Shown: positions 32,228 through 39,379 of the stretch, piece after piece
How the letters are laid out: the number at the start of each line of letters is the position of its first letter
Position numbering within the stretch: position 1 is the first letter of the stretch
Position numbers and translations under genes: made by a program
Notes under the pieces: model-generated
What the model was told of the DNA's origin: nothing
What the model saw: only the letters and a program-made list of their open reading frames with translations
Databases searched by the model: none
Virus record (IMG/VR): IMGVR_UViG_3300044701_003175
Location: 62,001-126,000 of that record
From: a virus
Reading direction: 5' to 3' (one strand)
DNA: 64,000 nt

Positions 32228-32441
32228 AATTTGGTCTTGGATTCTGGCAATCATCGGTGTAGCAGGAATATACTTTGTCGGTAAGAGAACCCTTTGGGGA
32301 TGGTTCGTCCTTCTTTTGAATGAGGTCCTTTGGACAATTTATGCCATCCTCACCGACCAGTATGGGTTTATTTTTTCAGCAATCGCTTACGCTGTTGTCT
32401 ACATCAAGTCTTGGCACTCATGGCGAAAAGAAGACGTTTGA
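32217..32441 (+). CDS. Three-TM small membrane protein (PnuC-like fold)
   Basis: 74 residues: IWSWILAIIGVAGIYFVGKR, then GWFVLLLNEVLWTIYAILTD, then AIAYAVVYIKSWHSW. The Trp-rich WxxxLxNExLW pattern recalls a half PnuC transporter, as seen in other phages. Last gene of the run before the terminator at 32563. Confidence 0.68.
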   Translation: MPIEIWSWILAIIGVAGIYFVGKRTLWGWFVLLLNEVLWTIYAILTDQYGFIFSAIAYAVVYIKSWHSWRKEDV

Positions 32442-32562
32442 CCCTTAGACACGCCGAGTGAAATCACTTTTTATTTAGACCCCTCACGCTTAACTTCAAA
32501 ACCAAAAACCCTAATAACTCACGCTTATTTTTGACAATTGACCCGACAATTTGTTTATAAAG

Positions 32563-32586
32563 GGTGTGTTTCTCACACCATTTTTG
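32563..32586 (+). terminator. Rho-independent terminator
   Basis: GGTGTG-TTTCT-CACACC followed by ATTTTTG, 120 bases after the last gene of the 30755-32441 operon. Confidence 0.72.
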
Positions 32587-32620
32587 AAAAAAACTTTTTG
32601 ACTAGTCGTGCTATTTTGTA

Positions 32621-32653
32621 TTCCAAGTAGAAACTAAAAAACCCTACTTGGAA
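32621..32653 (+). promoter_or_regulatory. 10-bp inverted repeat covering an RBS
   Basis: TTCCAAGTAG / CTACTTGGAA, perfect arms separated by 13 bases. The right arm ends GGAA, which with AAG is the likely Shine-Dalgarno for ATG 32664. A TTGACT box lies at 32598-32603. Could be an operator or a leader hairpin that blocks ribosomes. Confidence 0.6.
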
Positions 32654-32663
32654 AGATAACGTG

Positions 32664-32969
32664 ATGAACAAAGCAGCAATCGAGTCCTACCTCCGCAACC
32701 TTGCGGGTCAGGTCATCGGCGCAGTAATGATTGTCAGCCAGACCAGCGGTGTGGGCTCCCCACTCGACTTCTCTGGTTCAGAATGGCTCCTTGTAGCCAA
32801 CGCACTTTGGGCCTCTATCATCCCAACCGCACTTCGCTGGTTGAACAAGAAGGACCCAGCCTTCGGACGTATCGCAGCAGTTGCGGCAGCCGAAGTAACC
32901 AAGAAGCTAGCCGCCGAAGCTGAGAAGGCGAAAGCCCCAGCCAAGAAGGCTCCAGCCAAGAAGAAGTAA
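32664..32969 (+). CDS. Holin-like protein with AK-rich tail
   Basis: 101 residues. One or two hydrophobic helices (LRNLAGQVIGAVMIVSQTSG; WLLVANALWASIIPTALRWL), then a Lys/Ala/Pro-rich tail (KAPAKKAPAKKK). Similar in design to 51259-51528. Start at ATG 32664 (a GTG precedes it). Possibly a holin or a membrane anchor. Confidence 0.65.
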   Translation: MNKAAIESYLRNLAGQVIGAVMIVSQTSGVGSPLDFSGSEWLLVANALWASIIPTALRWLNKKDPAFGRIAAVAAAEVTKKLAAEAEKAKAPAKKAPAKKK

Positions 32970-32972
32970 ATT

Positions 32973-33155
32973 ATGCCAATGACACCAGAGGAACTAGAAG
33001 CTCACGTAGCAACAGAGCTTGAACTTAAAGCCGAGATTGAGGCTTTGGTGGAACGGCTGCGTAACTCGGAGTACCGAACCAAAACTGAAAAAGCGTACTA
33101 CGCAGACCTATTGGCTTCCAAGCGTCAGGAGCTCAGGGTTCACTTGGGCTTGTAG
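32973..33155 (+). CDS. Small coiled-coil protein
   Basis: 60 residues: MPMTPEELEAHVATELELKA, then leucine-rich helices (EIEALVERLRNSEYRTKTEK). Its TAG is followed directly by GGGGGTAAAA and the next gene in the same frame. No family. Confidence 0.62.
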   Translation: MPMTPEELEAHVATELELKAEIEALVERLRNSEYRTKTEKAYYADLLASKRQELRVHLGL

Positions 33156-33164
33156 GGGGTAAAA

Positions 33165-34160
33165 ATTTCAGACAACGACCTCCAGCTTTTCAACGGCAAA
33201 AGCGAAGAAGAACCAAACGAACCGCTTATCGACACTCCTGTCGACATGCGGCCCGACCTGTCCGAATATGGTCTTATAGAACATGACCGCGGCATCGTCG
33301 AAGATACCTATGAGAACCGCTCCCTCTTGCGAGCGCACTCTTTCCAGTGGGTACCCGTCTATACAGAGAACGGACATCCAACTGGGTTAATCGAGGCCCG
33401 CTCCCTTGAGCAGATGAAGGAACGGCGACTGATGTCGCTGTCCAGCAAAAGGGCCCTTCTCACTGAGCCACTTCAGAATAACTCCGACTACTTGACGGGT
33501 CTGGATCTGGTTGTAGATTCCGAGGCCTGCAAACTTGTACCTCCTTGGGTACTCGGCGCGACCCGCGCCTATATAAAAGAGCAGGAAGATGGTGGCCCGC
33601 TAACGGCTCGGCGAGCGCCGAAAGCTCTACCCGCCCGCTGCCGTGCGTATACCTCTGAGGGTATCCGCTGTATGTTGTGGTCATCTGGACGTCTGAAAGA
33701 TGACGGCTTGTGTCGCCTACACCTCGGCGCGAACAAGAAGACGGGCGCGGACATTGAACGGGCTCGCAAGAAGCTAATGCAATCCGCACCTTACGCTGTG
33801 GACAAACTTGAAGAACTTATGGAGAACGCTGTTTCTGAGCCAGTCAAGCTCAAGGCGGCAACGGAGATTCTCGACCGTGCTGGTATTCGTGCTGGTATGG
33901 AAATTGATATCGGCGTGGAGCTTAAGGATGCTCGTACCCCCGCTGAGATTATCGCTGAACGGCTTGAGCGTCTGAAAGCTGGAGCGGTTGTGATTCAAGG
34001 CGAGCTCGTTGATCGAACTTCCACACAAGATGCGGAAGTTGTTCTGGAGCTGGATCAGGATCCCCCTAAAATTTTTACCCCCCAGGCTGAAGCGGCCTCG
34101 ACATCGGAACAACTTGAAACACCAGCCATATCGGCGGAGGAGCTAGAGGAGCTACAGTGA
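33165..34160 (+). CDS. Small-terminase-like DNA-binding protein, apparent ATT start
   Basis: The reading frame is open from 33156, and protein-like sequence (SDNDLQLFNGKSEEEPNEPL) begins right after ATT 33165. That ATT sits where ATG stands in other GGGGTAAAA-ATG starts of this phage. The first ATG, 33246, would cut 27 plausible residues. The body has GIRCMLWSSGRLKDDGLCRL (zinc-like), and EPVKLKAATEILDRAGIRAG. That pattern occurs in actinophage proteins I recall as small-terminase-like. 331 residues from ATT. Confidence 0.55.
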   Translation: MSDNDLQLFNGKSEEEPNEPLIDTPVDMRPDLSEYGLIEHDRGIVEDTYENRSLLRAHSFQWVPVYTENGHPTGLIEARSLEQMKERRLMSLSSKRALLTEPLQNNSDYLTGLDLVVDSEACKLVPPWVLGATRAYIKEQEDGGPLTARRAPKALPARCRAYTSEGIRCMLWSSGRLKDDGLCRLHLGANKKTGADIERARKKLMQSAPYAVDKLEELMENAVSEPVKLKAATEILDRAGIRAGMEIDIGVELKDARTPAEIIAERLERLKAGAVVIQGELVDRTSTQDAEVVLELDQDPPKIFTPQAEAASTSEQLETPAISAEELEELQ

Positions 34161-34357
34161 CAAACGAACAACTTCTTGAATTGGCGCAGCGGCACGCAGA
34201 GCGTCTGGAAAATGACATCAAGCTGGCCCGCACAAGAGATGAACATATCCGTGTAACGGCACGGGCTAATGAAGCCGCTGAGATGGTAAACGGCTTGCTG
34301 GGAATTAAAGACGGTGAGCCTGACCGCAATAGTCGCGGCATGGGATTTATAGATTAA
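34157..34357 (+). CDS. Hypothetical helical 66-residue protein
   Basis: Helical (LLELAQRHAERLENDIKLAR; ANEAAEMVNGLLGIKDG). ATGA overlap with the terminase-like gene. The stop lies within the long hairpin 34353-34398. Possibly a partner of the gene before it. Confidence 0.65.
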   Translation: MTNEQLLELAQRHAERLENDIKLARTRDEHIRVTARANEAAEMVNGLLGIKDGEPDRNSRGMGFID

Positions 34358-34398
34358 TTACTAAACTATGCTAGGTGCTAGCATAGTTAGTAATTAAT
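34353..34398 (+). terminator. 22-bp-arm hairpin at an operon end
   Basis: Left arm 34353-34374 and right arm 34378-34398 match over 21 pairs with one bulged A and a three-base loop (GTG). It includes the stop codon of 34157-34357. Little U-run follows, so it may be an RNase III-type processing or cruciform site rather than a simple terminator. Confidence 0.55.
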
Positions 34399-34420
34399 AG
34401 TTTGTCAAGAGGAGAACGGC

Positions 34421-34498
34421 ATGGCTTACGCAGACGGTGACTGTACGAGAGAGCCTATGCCAAAAGACGGCGTGTCAGATATGGATGACCTGCTATGA
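34421..34498 (+). CDS. 25-residue acidic leader peptide
   Basis: MAYADGDCTREPMPKDGVSD then MDDLL. A strong GAGGAGAACGGC precedes the ATG, and its stop overlaps the next start (ATGA). Good signals but very short; it may function mainly to couple translation. Confidence 0.45.
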   Translation: MAYADGDCTREPMPKDGVSDMDDLL

Positions 34499-34596
34499 CA
34501 ACGGATTGCTTCTGGTGCGGCGAGGAAGTTAATCGGGACGGCGTGTGCAAAAGCTGCGCAGCAGCCCCATTGCCCGATGCCACCACTTCCGAATAA
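34495..34596 (+). CDS. 33-residue zinc-ribbon mini-protein
   Basis: MTTDCFWCGEEVNRDGVCKS with CxxC...CxxC, a complete four-Cys zinc site. Translationally coupled to the 25-residue ORF. Its 3' end (ACTTCCGAATAAC) is nearly identical to the intergenic repeat AACTTCCAAATAAC found downstream. Confidence 0.6.
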   Translation: MTTDCFWCGEEVNRDGVCKSCAAAPLPDATTSE

Positions 34597-34684
34597 CGGC
34601 TCGCCCTACAACGAGGTATGCACCCACACTTCCTGTGAAAGCGGCGAGCAACGGCAAGAGATGATGCAGACCCCAGTCACCTGA
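34577..34684 (+). CDS. Possible 35-residue overlapping ORF
   Basis: MPPLPNNGSPYNEVCTHTSC then ESGEQRQEMMQTPVT. It overlaps the zinc mini-protein in another frame with no clear Shine-Dalgarno. Plausible only from its neighbourhood. Confidence 0.25.
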   Translation: MPPLPNNGSPYNEVCTHTSCESGEQRQEMMQTPVT

Positions 34685-35337
34685 CGGGTCGGCATGCGCA
34701 AGAATTGAAATCATTCTTTAATACTAACGGTATGCACGTAGAACTTAGCCCGTAAGTACAACGGTATGTCGTGTAGTAATTTACACCTAAATTACAACGG
34801 TAATACTGCAGGAAGGTTTAGCTGCAGCTTAAGATCCGATCCCAACTTCCAAATAACTTTGCCAAGCTAGCGGCCTGGCGTTTTCGCATGAACGCACGAA
34901 AAAAGTGCAGGAAAATGTAACCGCTCGGTGACAACAGCAGGTGTACGTACACTCAACATCCAAATAACTTTTATGCAGCCGCAGCGGATCAGAGCTGTAG
35001 GGGGTAAAAATTTCTGATCCATCGGGCCCGAAGCTGTTGAACTTCCAAATAACTTTGGGTAACGGCCCGCCGCCAGATCAGATTTTTTTACCCCTGAAGC
35101 TGCAGCAGCTCCAGATCAGATTCAACATCCAAATAACTCAGTGCACAAAAAATCCGCTGTTCAAAAATCCTTGACAAGACTTGACAAGGGGTAGTAGGCT
35201 AGGTTTCGCAACGCGGGCGCCGCGAAACTAAAAAGGGCCCGATCAGATCTAACTTCCAAATAACTTTTACCATCTCAAGCTGCAGCACCAGGTGCACGCC
35301 ACTTGCGCAGATAAAAAATTTATAATAGAGTTGCGGC
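34685..35337 (+). repeat. Non-coding repeat region, possible replication origin
   Basis: No credible gene in ~650 bp. Five copies of AAC(T/A)TCCAAATAACT start near 34844, 34956, 35037, 35123 and 35249. Between them lie palindromes (GCTGCAGC, AGATCAGATCT-like, GGGCCC), TGCAGGAA words and GGGGTAAAAAT. AACGGTATG-like words occur three times at 34729-34800. An iteron-type origin or an array of decayed promoter/leader cassettes are both possible. Confidence 0.55.
35171..35200 (+). promoter_or_regulatory. Promoter
   Basis: TTGACA (35171-35176), 18-bp spacer, TAGGCT (35195-35200), with a second TTGACA overlapping the spacer. Lies ~140 bp before gene 35338. Confidence 0.5.
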
Positions 35338-35634
35338 ATGATAGAGACGCTCATACTGTGGAAGCTTTGGAACATAGAAGACAAAATTGAAGGCGAGCCT
35401 TCTGGGGAAGATGGGTATCTCTGGATGGTGATGCTCGGTTCTTTGCTCTGGCCTGTTGGTATCTACTTTGTTGTACGTGAATACTTTGGCAGGTCTAAGT
35501 GGCTCGCTCTTTTTGCGGCGGCAGGGATTGGGTTGCTTACCATCCTTGTGCTACCCGTGTATTTACTCATCTCTTTGATTCTGGTTATTTACGGATTTTC
35601 TTTTCTAGATAAGCTTGACAAAGATGTCAGGTAG
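35338..35634 (+). CDS. Two- or three-TM membrane protein
   Basis: 98 residues with hydrophobic segments (LWMVMLGSLLWPVGIYFVVR; WLALFAAAGIGLLTILVLPV; YLLISLILVIYGFSFL). Charged N-terminus. Isolated gene behind the repeat region; no family. Confidence 0.65.
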   Translation: MIETLILWKLWNIEDKIEGEPSGEDGYLWMVMLGSLLWPVGIYFVVREYFGRSKWLALFAAAGIGLLTILVLPVYLLISLILVIYGFSFLDKLDKDVR

Positions 35635-35689
35635 GTAATAGAATAACTAACGGAACAAGAGTTCCATACAAAACGATGAAAGGACACCC

Positions 35690-35992
35690 ATGTCAACGAT
35701 TACAAAAGTAGCGGCTTTACCCCAGTGTGATTTCTGCACAGAGAAGGCCCGCTTTGACGGCATGACTATTTACGGCCCGTGGGGCAATATGTGTGAACCA
35801 CACTTTGATACATACGGCGTCGGACTTGGACTCGGCAAGGGCCAGCGGCTCGTCGAAGAAGGAGAAGATGTTGTGATGTCGTGGGGCGAGCTCGCGGATC
35901 TCAATCACGGCAAGCAGGTAGAACTGTTTGGGTTTTGCACCTGTGAAGACGGCCCGTCTGTGTATGAGGACTGCAACGGAGGGAGGGACTAA
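35690..35992 (+). CDS. Zinc-binding actinophage protein
   Basis: 100 residues. LPQCDFCTEKARFDGMTIYG, NMCEPHFDTYGVGLGLGKGQ: CxxC...CxxH zinc fold followed by GxGxGxGQ, a motif order seen in many actinophages. GAAAGGACACCC before ATG. The stop shares bases with the next start (TAATG). Confidence 0.72.
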   Translation: MSTITKVAALPQCDFCTEKARFDGMTIYGPWGNMCEPHFDTYGVGLGLGKGQRLVEEGEDVVMSWGELADLNHGKQVELFGFCTCEDGPSVYEDCNGGRD

Positions 35993-36126
35993 TGCGCGGA
36001 TACGTTGAATGGCTTGAGAGCCAAGAGCGAGACGGCTTGGGAACAAGCCACGAAGATTGGATTGACTCGCACCTAGAGAAAGCGGATGCGGCACGGGATA
36101 GGGAGACGGATGAGACTACCGAATAA
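35992..36126 (+). CDS. 44-residue acidic protein
   Basis: MRGYVEWLESQERDGLGTSH then EDWIDSHLEKADAARD. Coupled to the zinc protein (TAATG) and overlapping the next gene by 17 bases in another frame. Function unknown. Confidence 0.55.
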   Translation: MRGYVEWLESQERDGLGTSHEDWIDSHLEKADAARDRETDETTE

Positions 36127-36526
36127 GTTGTACCACGCCGCACCTGAGTGCGTGCTCATAAATATTCAAACGGAGGGATTGAAATCTAACTTCGGAGAAA
36201 TCTATGCGGCAAGCACTCCAGCGGATGCAATGAACTTTATGTGGTTCAGACTTCTTGACCACCCGCACTACCAGTTCGAGAACGGCAAGGTAGTCGGCAT
36301 GGAACTAGAACGGCATGACCGTATCTACGTATTTGAAATTTCAACTAACCGCACAAACAAAGAACGTTGGGAAGTTGGGACGGATCACAGCTCAAAATTT
36401 TTTGGCGGCGCGGAGAGTTGGGTGTACGGAGGTAAAAATATCGAACGGCGTGCCATAAGCGACATCACATACTTCTCACGAGAGATGATTGAAACGGCAA
36501 GCAGATCCGCTGCAGCGTCGAACTAA
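36110..36526 (+). CDS. ADP-ribosyltransferase-fold-like protein
   Basis: 138 residues: NKLYHAAPECVLINIQTEGL, GEIYAASTPADAMNFM, IYVFEISTN. The YH...I..EGL...IYAA...A..F order recalls the KptA/RES-type ART fold of small phage proteins. GGGAGACGG precedes ATG 36110; the upstream start at 36086 is less likely. Activity not established. Confidence 0.55.
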   Translation: MRLPNKLYHAAPECVLINIQTEGLKSNFGEIYAASTPADAMNFMWFRLLDHPHYQFENGKVVGMELERHDRIYVFEISTNRTNKERWEVGTDHSSKFFGGAESWVYGGKNIERRAISDITYFSREMIETASRSAAASN

Positions 36527-36544
36527 CATTCAAATAACTACGGT

Positions 36545-36587
36545 AAGCCCGTGGAGCTCACATTGAGCCCACGGGTTTATTATTTTG
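36545..36587 (+). terminator. Rho-independent terminator
   Basis: CCCGTGG / CCACGGG arms (36548-36554 and 36569-36575) followed by TTTATTATTTT, at the end of the 35690-36526 operon. Confidence 0.78.
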
Positions 36588-36589
36588 TC

Positions 36590-36781
36590 ATGGGTAAAAA
36601 AGAACGGGATGAACTCAAGCGTCGCATCAAAGGCGTGCCTGGGAACTACGTGCAGAACCAGAAGGCACAGGTCTTTGAAGACCGCCGCACAAAGCGGCTT
36701 CGTACCCGTGGGGTAAAAAACGATAACGCAATTCAAGAATCGTTGATGTCTGATCGCGATCCGCGTCCAACTTCTGAATAA
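36590..36781 (+). CDS. Small basic actinophage protein
   Basis: 63 residues from ATG 36590: MGKKERDELKRRIKGVPGNY, then RRTKRLRTRGVKN. The GVPxxYxxNxxAxxxEDRRTKR pattern is common in actinophage genomes. It begins three bases after the terminator tail with no Shine-Dalgarno, so expression is unclear. Confidence 0.6.
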   Translation: MGKKERDELKRRIKGVPGNYVQNQKAQVFEDRRTKRLRTRGVKNDNAIQESLMSDRDPRPTSE

Positions 36782-36893
36782 CTTGGCAATGCCGCCAGGG
36801 CCCTCCAGGTTGATGGAACTTCCAAATAACTTTCGCTTTTCAAATCTCGCATTTGCTGACTGAACGACACGCCCAAAAAGTTTGACAAAGAAC

Positions 36894-36921
36894 TTGACAA
36901 AGTGCAGGAAAATAATAGAAT
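36894..36921 (+). promoter_or_regulatory. TGCAGGAA-family promoter
   Basis: TTGACA (36894-36899), TGCAGGAA in a 16-bp spacer, TAGAAT (36916-36921). A second TTGACA at 36882 and GACACGCC at 36867 lie upstream. Confidence 0.78.
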
Positions 36922-36968
36922 GTATTTTGTCTAGGGTTTCCTAGAAAAGTAGAGTAAGGAAAATAAAA

Positions 36969-37211
36969 ATGGCGACAGTTCAAGACCTAATCAAGATGCT
37001 TCAAAAAGAATACGACCCAACTCAGGCAATCGTCTTTCAATACTTCACAGCAGAGCACGCTGGACTGGAGGAAGAAGAGTTTGTAGAAGTTGCAGACTAT
37101 CTAATGGATAACGACTCATTCGGAGAAGAAACTTCAGAGATGTTTAGTGGCTGGATTACCGAAGCCCAAGATGTTCTAGCAACAGTAGAAGATGAAGAAG
37201 AGGAGGATTAA
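36969..37211 (+). CDS. Hypothetical acidic 80-residue protein
   Basis: MATVQDLIKMLQKEYDPTQA, aromatic middle, very acidic end (VEDEEEED). TAAGGAAAATAAAA before ATG. Driven by the promoter at 36894. No family recognised; could mimic DNA. Confidence 0.68.
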   Translation: MATVQDLIKMLQKEYDPTQAIVFQYFTAEHAGLEEEEFVEVADYLMDNDSFGEETSEMFSGWITEAQDVLATVEDEEEED

Positions 37212-37213
37212 AA

Positions 37214-37384
37214 ATGACAAATTACAAAATCTATGCGACCCTCACCAGAGAGTATGTGGTTGAGGTAGGCGAAGCACAGAGCGAAGATGACGCTATCAAC
37301 AAACTTGATGACTGGATTTCAGATGACTTCGAGGATTATGAAATCACAGCCAAGTGGGACTTTGTTGCTGTTCCCTCTGAATAA
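37214..37384 (+). CDS. 56-residue acidic protein
   Basis: MTNYKIYATLTREYVVEVGE, AINKLDDWISDDFEDYEITA. Two bases after the previous gene with GAGGAGG upstream. Similar in layout to 44817-44993 (xYxVxxxxxYVVEVxEAxSEDDA), so the two may be distant paralogues. Confidence 0.65.
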   Translation: MTNYKIYATLTREYVVEVGEAQSEDDAINKLDDWISDDFEDYEITAKWDFVAVPSE

Positions 37385-37387
37385 CAC

Positions 37388-37415
37388 TTGACAAATAGTC
37401 ATAAATAAGTAATAA
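37388..37415 (+). promoter_or_regulatory. Promoter without the TGCAGGAA box
   Basis: TTGACA (37388-37393), 16-bp AT-rich spacer, TAATAA (37410-37415). Precedes gene 37462. Confidence 0.7.
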
Positions 37416-37461
37416 TAGTTTCATCCCGAAAGGGATTTCCAAAACGACGAAAAGAGGAAAA

Positions 37462-38184
37462 ATGCCAAACTGGGTATTCAATACTATGTCTATCACAGGA
37501 AAAGAAGAAGACCTCAAGAAGTTTGTTGAGAAGGCGAAGAAGCCTCACAACACTTATTGGGAAGACTGGAAAACAAAAGAAATCAAAGAAGAAATCGACG
37601 ACAGAGTTATTTCTTTTTGGAACTTCATCAAACCAGAAAACGAGCAACTTTATTTTGGGGCGAGCGATTACAAGCCAGAGGGTTATGACCAACTGACTGA
37701 TGCCGAGAAGATGGCTCTTTCAATGTCATTCAAATCAGATGGTTGGTATGACTGGAACATCCGCAACTGGGGAACTAAGTGGGATACAAGCGACCCATAC
37801 CTTGAAGACAACAGCAAGAAGGGCGAGGTTCAATACCAGTTCTCTACGGCTTGGAGTCCTGCCGAAGGTGCTTACCGAGCAATGGTTGAGCAACACCCAG
37901 AACTGACTTTTGATTTCCACTGTGAAGAAGAGCAAGGCTGGGGCGTGAAGTATGCTGGCGAGAGTGGCGAGTTGGTTGTAGTTGAAGAGTGGGACATCCC
38001 GAACAGCCACGCCGACTACAAAGAGCGTGATAACGAGGACGGATGTGTCTGCTCTTGGGATGCCGACGACCCCGAGAACTGGTATGACGACTGCCCAAAC
38101 AAGGCGGAGCAGGTAGCCAAGTTAGTTGAAGGCACGGAGGAAGTTGTTGCTAAGTTTGAAGACATCAGCGAGATGATTGTCTAA
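37462..38184 (+). CDS. DUF1281/YubB-like protein
   Basis: 240 residues. MPNWVFNTMSITGKEEDLKK is the characteristic N-terminus of the YubB/api92 ferredoxin-like family found on phages and plasmids; WGTKWD and FSTAWSPAEGAYRAM are also typical. Cys residues near the end (DGCVCSW). Role unknown; often next to anti-restriction or conjugation genes. GACGAAAAGAGG before ATG. Confidence 0.8.
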   Translation: MPNWVFNTMSITGKEEDLKKFVEKAKKPHNTYWEDWKTKEIKEEIDDRVISFWNFIKPENEQLYFGASDYKPEGYDQLTDAEKMALSMSFKSDGWYDWNIRNWGTKWDTSDPYLEDNSKKGEVQYQFSTAWSPAEGAYRAMVEQHPELTFDFHCEEEQGWGVKYAGESGELVVVEEWDIPNSHADYKERDNEDGCVCSWDADDPENWYDDCPNKAEQVAKLVEGTEEVVAKFEDISEMIV

Positions 38185-38198
38185 AGACGGCACGGCGT

Positions 38199-38222
38199 GG
38201 GGTGGGGTAAAAAGCCCCACCC
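38199..38222 (+). terminator. GC-rich hairpin with TAAAAA loop
   Basis: GGGTGGGG-TAAAAA-GCCCCACCC, followed by a second small hairpin (CTGCCGACGGCAG). There is no U-run, so termination is uncertain. The loop holds the GGTAAAAA word. Confidence 0.5.
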
Positions 38223-38275
38223 TCTGCCGACGGCAGGGTAGGATTGGATTTACAAACGGAAGGGTAAAAAACGGC

Positions 38276-38617
38276 ATGTCTAAAGAAGAAAACATTGTTG
38301 ATGCGGAGCTCGTCGCAGGCGAGGATTTCGAGGTAAAAATTATCGATCCGCAGCCTATCGAGCGTAGCTTGCACTACTTCGCGCTTGACGGGAACTACGG
38401 TAACGCGAGTGGCATGCTCGTGCTAGAGACTACGTACTGGAGAGATGTCGACTGGGAGATTCTGGAGTCAGCATCTGATGACCAGCGCGCCAATGTCGCA
38501 CGGTTGATTACTGAGTCATACGAGAAGCCTGAAGACATGACGGTGCTGTATGACAAGTTCGAGCAGTACGGTATTGACCTTGATGATTTTATGCCGCGAG
38601 ACCAGCTTGACAGCTAG
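38276..38617 (+). CDS. Hypothetical 113-residue acidic protein
   Basis: From ATG 38276 (after GGAAGGGTAAAAAACGGC): MSKEENIVDAELVAGEDFEV, ERSLHYFALDGNYGNASGML, DFMPRDQLDS. Upstream in-frame start at 38177 would run through the hairpin and is rejected. No family recognised. Confidence 0.63.
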   Translation: MSKEENIVDAELVAGEDFEVKIIDPQPIERSLHYFALDGNYGNASGMLVLETTYWRDVDWEILESASDDQRANVARLITESYEKPEDMTVLYDKFEQYGIDLDDFMPRDQLDS

Positions 38618-38781
38618 GCCTCACGTAGGGTAAAAATATAGAACTGCCGCGGGTTTCTTCGTCGTTATCCCGTGTGCCACACCTGAGCATGTGTAAAAAC
38701 TGCTCACTATCCTTTTCTGGCGAGCGCCGATGTCCCCCAAAGAGGGGACAGGAAATAAATCAAAAAGTTATTGCGTTCTAC

Positions 38782-38810
38782 TTGACACGATTGCAGGAAG
38801 ATGCAATAAT
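38782..38810 (+). promoter_or_regulatory. TGCAGGAA-family promoter
   Basis: TTGACA (38782-38787), 17-bp spacer containing TTGCAGGAA, AATAAT (38805-38810). Drives gene 38850. Confidence 0.78.
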
Positions 38811-38849
38811 TATCTCAATGCGAAAGCAGAAACGACGAAAGGAAAAATT

Positions 38850-39338
38850 ATGGGATACACCCACTACTATAAAAGAAGTCTTGATAGCAACGACCCAGAA
38901 CTTTACGACAAGGTTCGTAAAGGTTTCACAGAGTTAGTAAAAAATGCCGAACTCAATGGCATTACAGTTGCAGATGCTTTTGGAGAAAAAGCTGGCGCAT
39001 GGCAAGCAGATGGCGAGCGCATCGCTTTCAATGGTCTTGGAGAAGAGAGTTGCGAAACTTTTTCTTTCTCTCAGATTGTTCCACCTCAACCTCATTGGCG
39101 CGAAAACGAAAAAACTTTTTTCGATTTCACAAAGACTAATTATCGTCCATACGATGCTCTAGTCTGCGCGACCCTAATCCTTATCAAAGAGGTTTATGGT
39201 TCACAGGTTGAGATTTCCTCAGATGGTGGTTGGGACGATTGGGCAGATGGCTATGAACTTTACTTCTCAACCTTTAGAAACCCAATGACACCTGAAAAAC
39301 TTTTTGCCGAAGAACTTGCTTTTTTGGCAGGAAAGTAG
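38850..39338 (+). CDS. Hypothetical 162-residue protein
   Basis: MGYTHYYKRSLDSNDPELYD, FNGLGEESCETFSFSQ, DGGWDDWADGYELYFSTFRN. The MGYTHYxxR start is a recurring hallmark of phage proteins of unknown role. Begins at ATG 38850 after GACGAAAGGAAAAATT; the upstream frame crosses the promoter. Its 3' end contains the next promoter. Confidence 0.72.
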   Translation: MGYTHYYKRSLDSNDPELYDKVRKGFTELVKNAELNGITVADAFGEKAGAWQADGERIAFNGLGEESCETFSFSQIVPPQPHWRENEKTFFDFTKTNYRPYDALVCATLILIKEVYGSQVEISSDGGWDDWADGYELYFSTFRNPMTPEKLFAEELAFLAGK

Positions 39339-39344
39339 TAGATT
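39316..39344 (+). promoter_or_regulatory. TGCAGGAA-like promoter inside a gene end
   Basis: TTGCTT (39316-39321), spacer with GGCAGGAAAG, TAGATT (39339-39344). The last 16 bases match the promoter at 45157 (GCAGGAAAGTAGTAGATTAG). Confidence 0.62.
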
Positions 39345-39379
39345 AGTTTTCACTAGCACCAACGACGAAAGGACACCCA

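Noticed and set aside
34529-34714. Minus-strand membrane-like frame
   Set aside because: Overlaps the credible zinc mini-protein and has no ribosome site; likely a shadow frame.
38674-38937. Plus frame beginning MCKNCSLSFSGERRC
   Set aside because: Runs through the TGCAGGAA promoter and Shine-Dalgarno of gene 38850; possibly a decayed zinc mini-gene, but unsupported.
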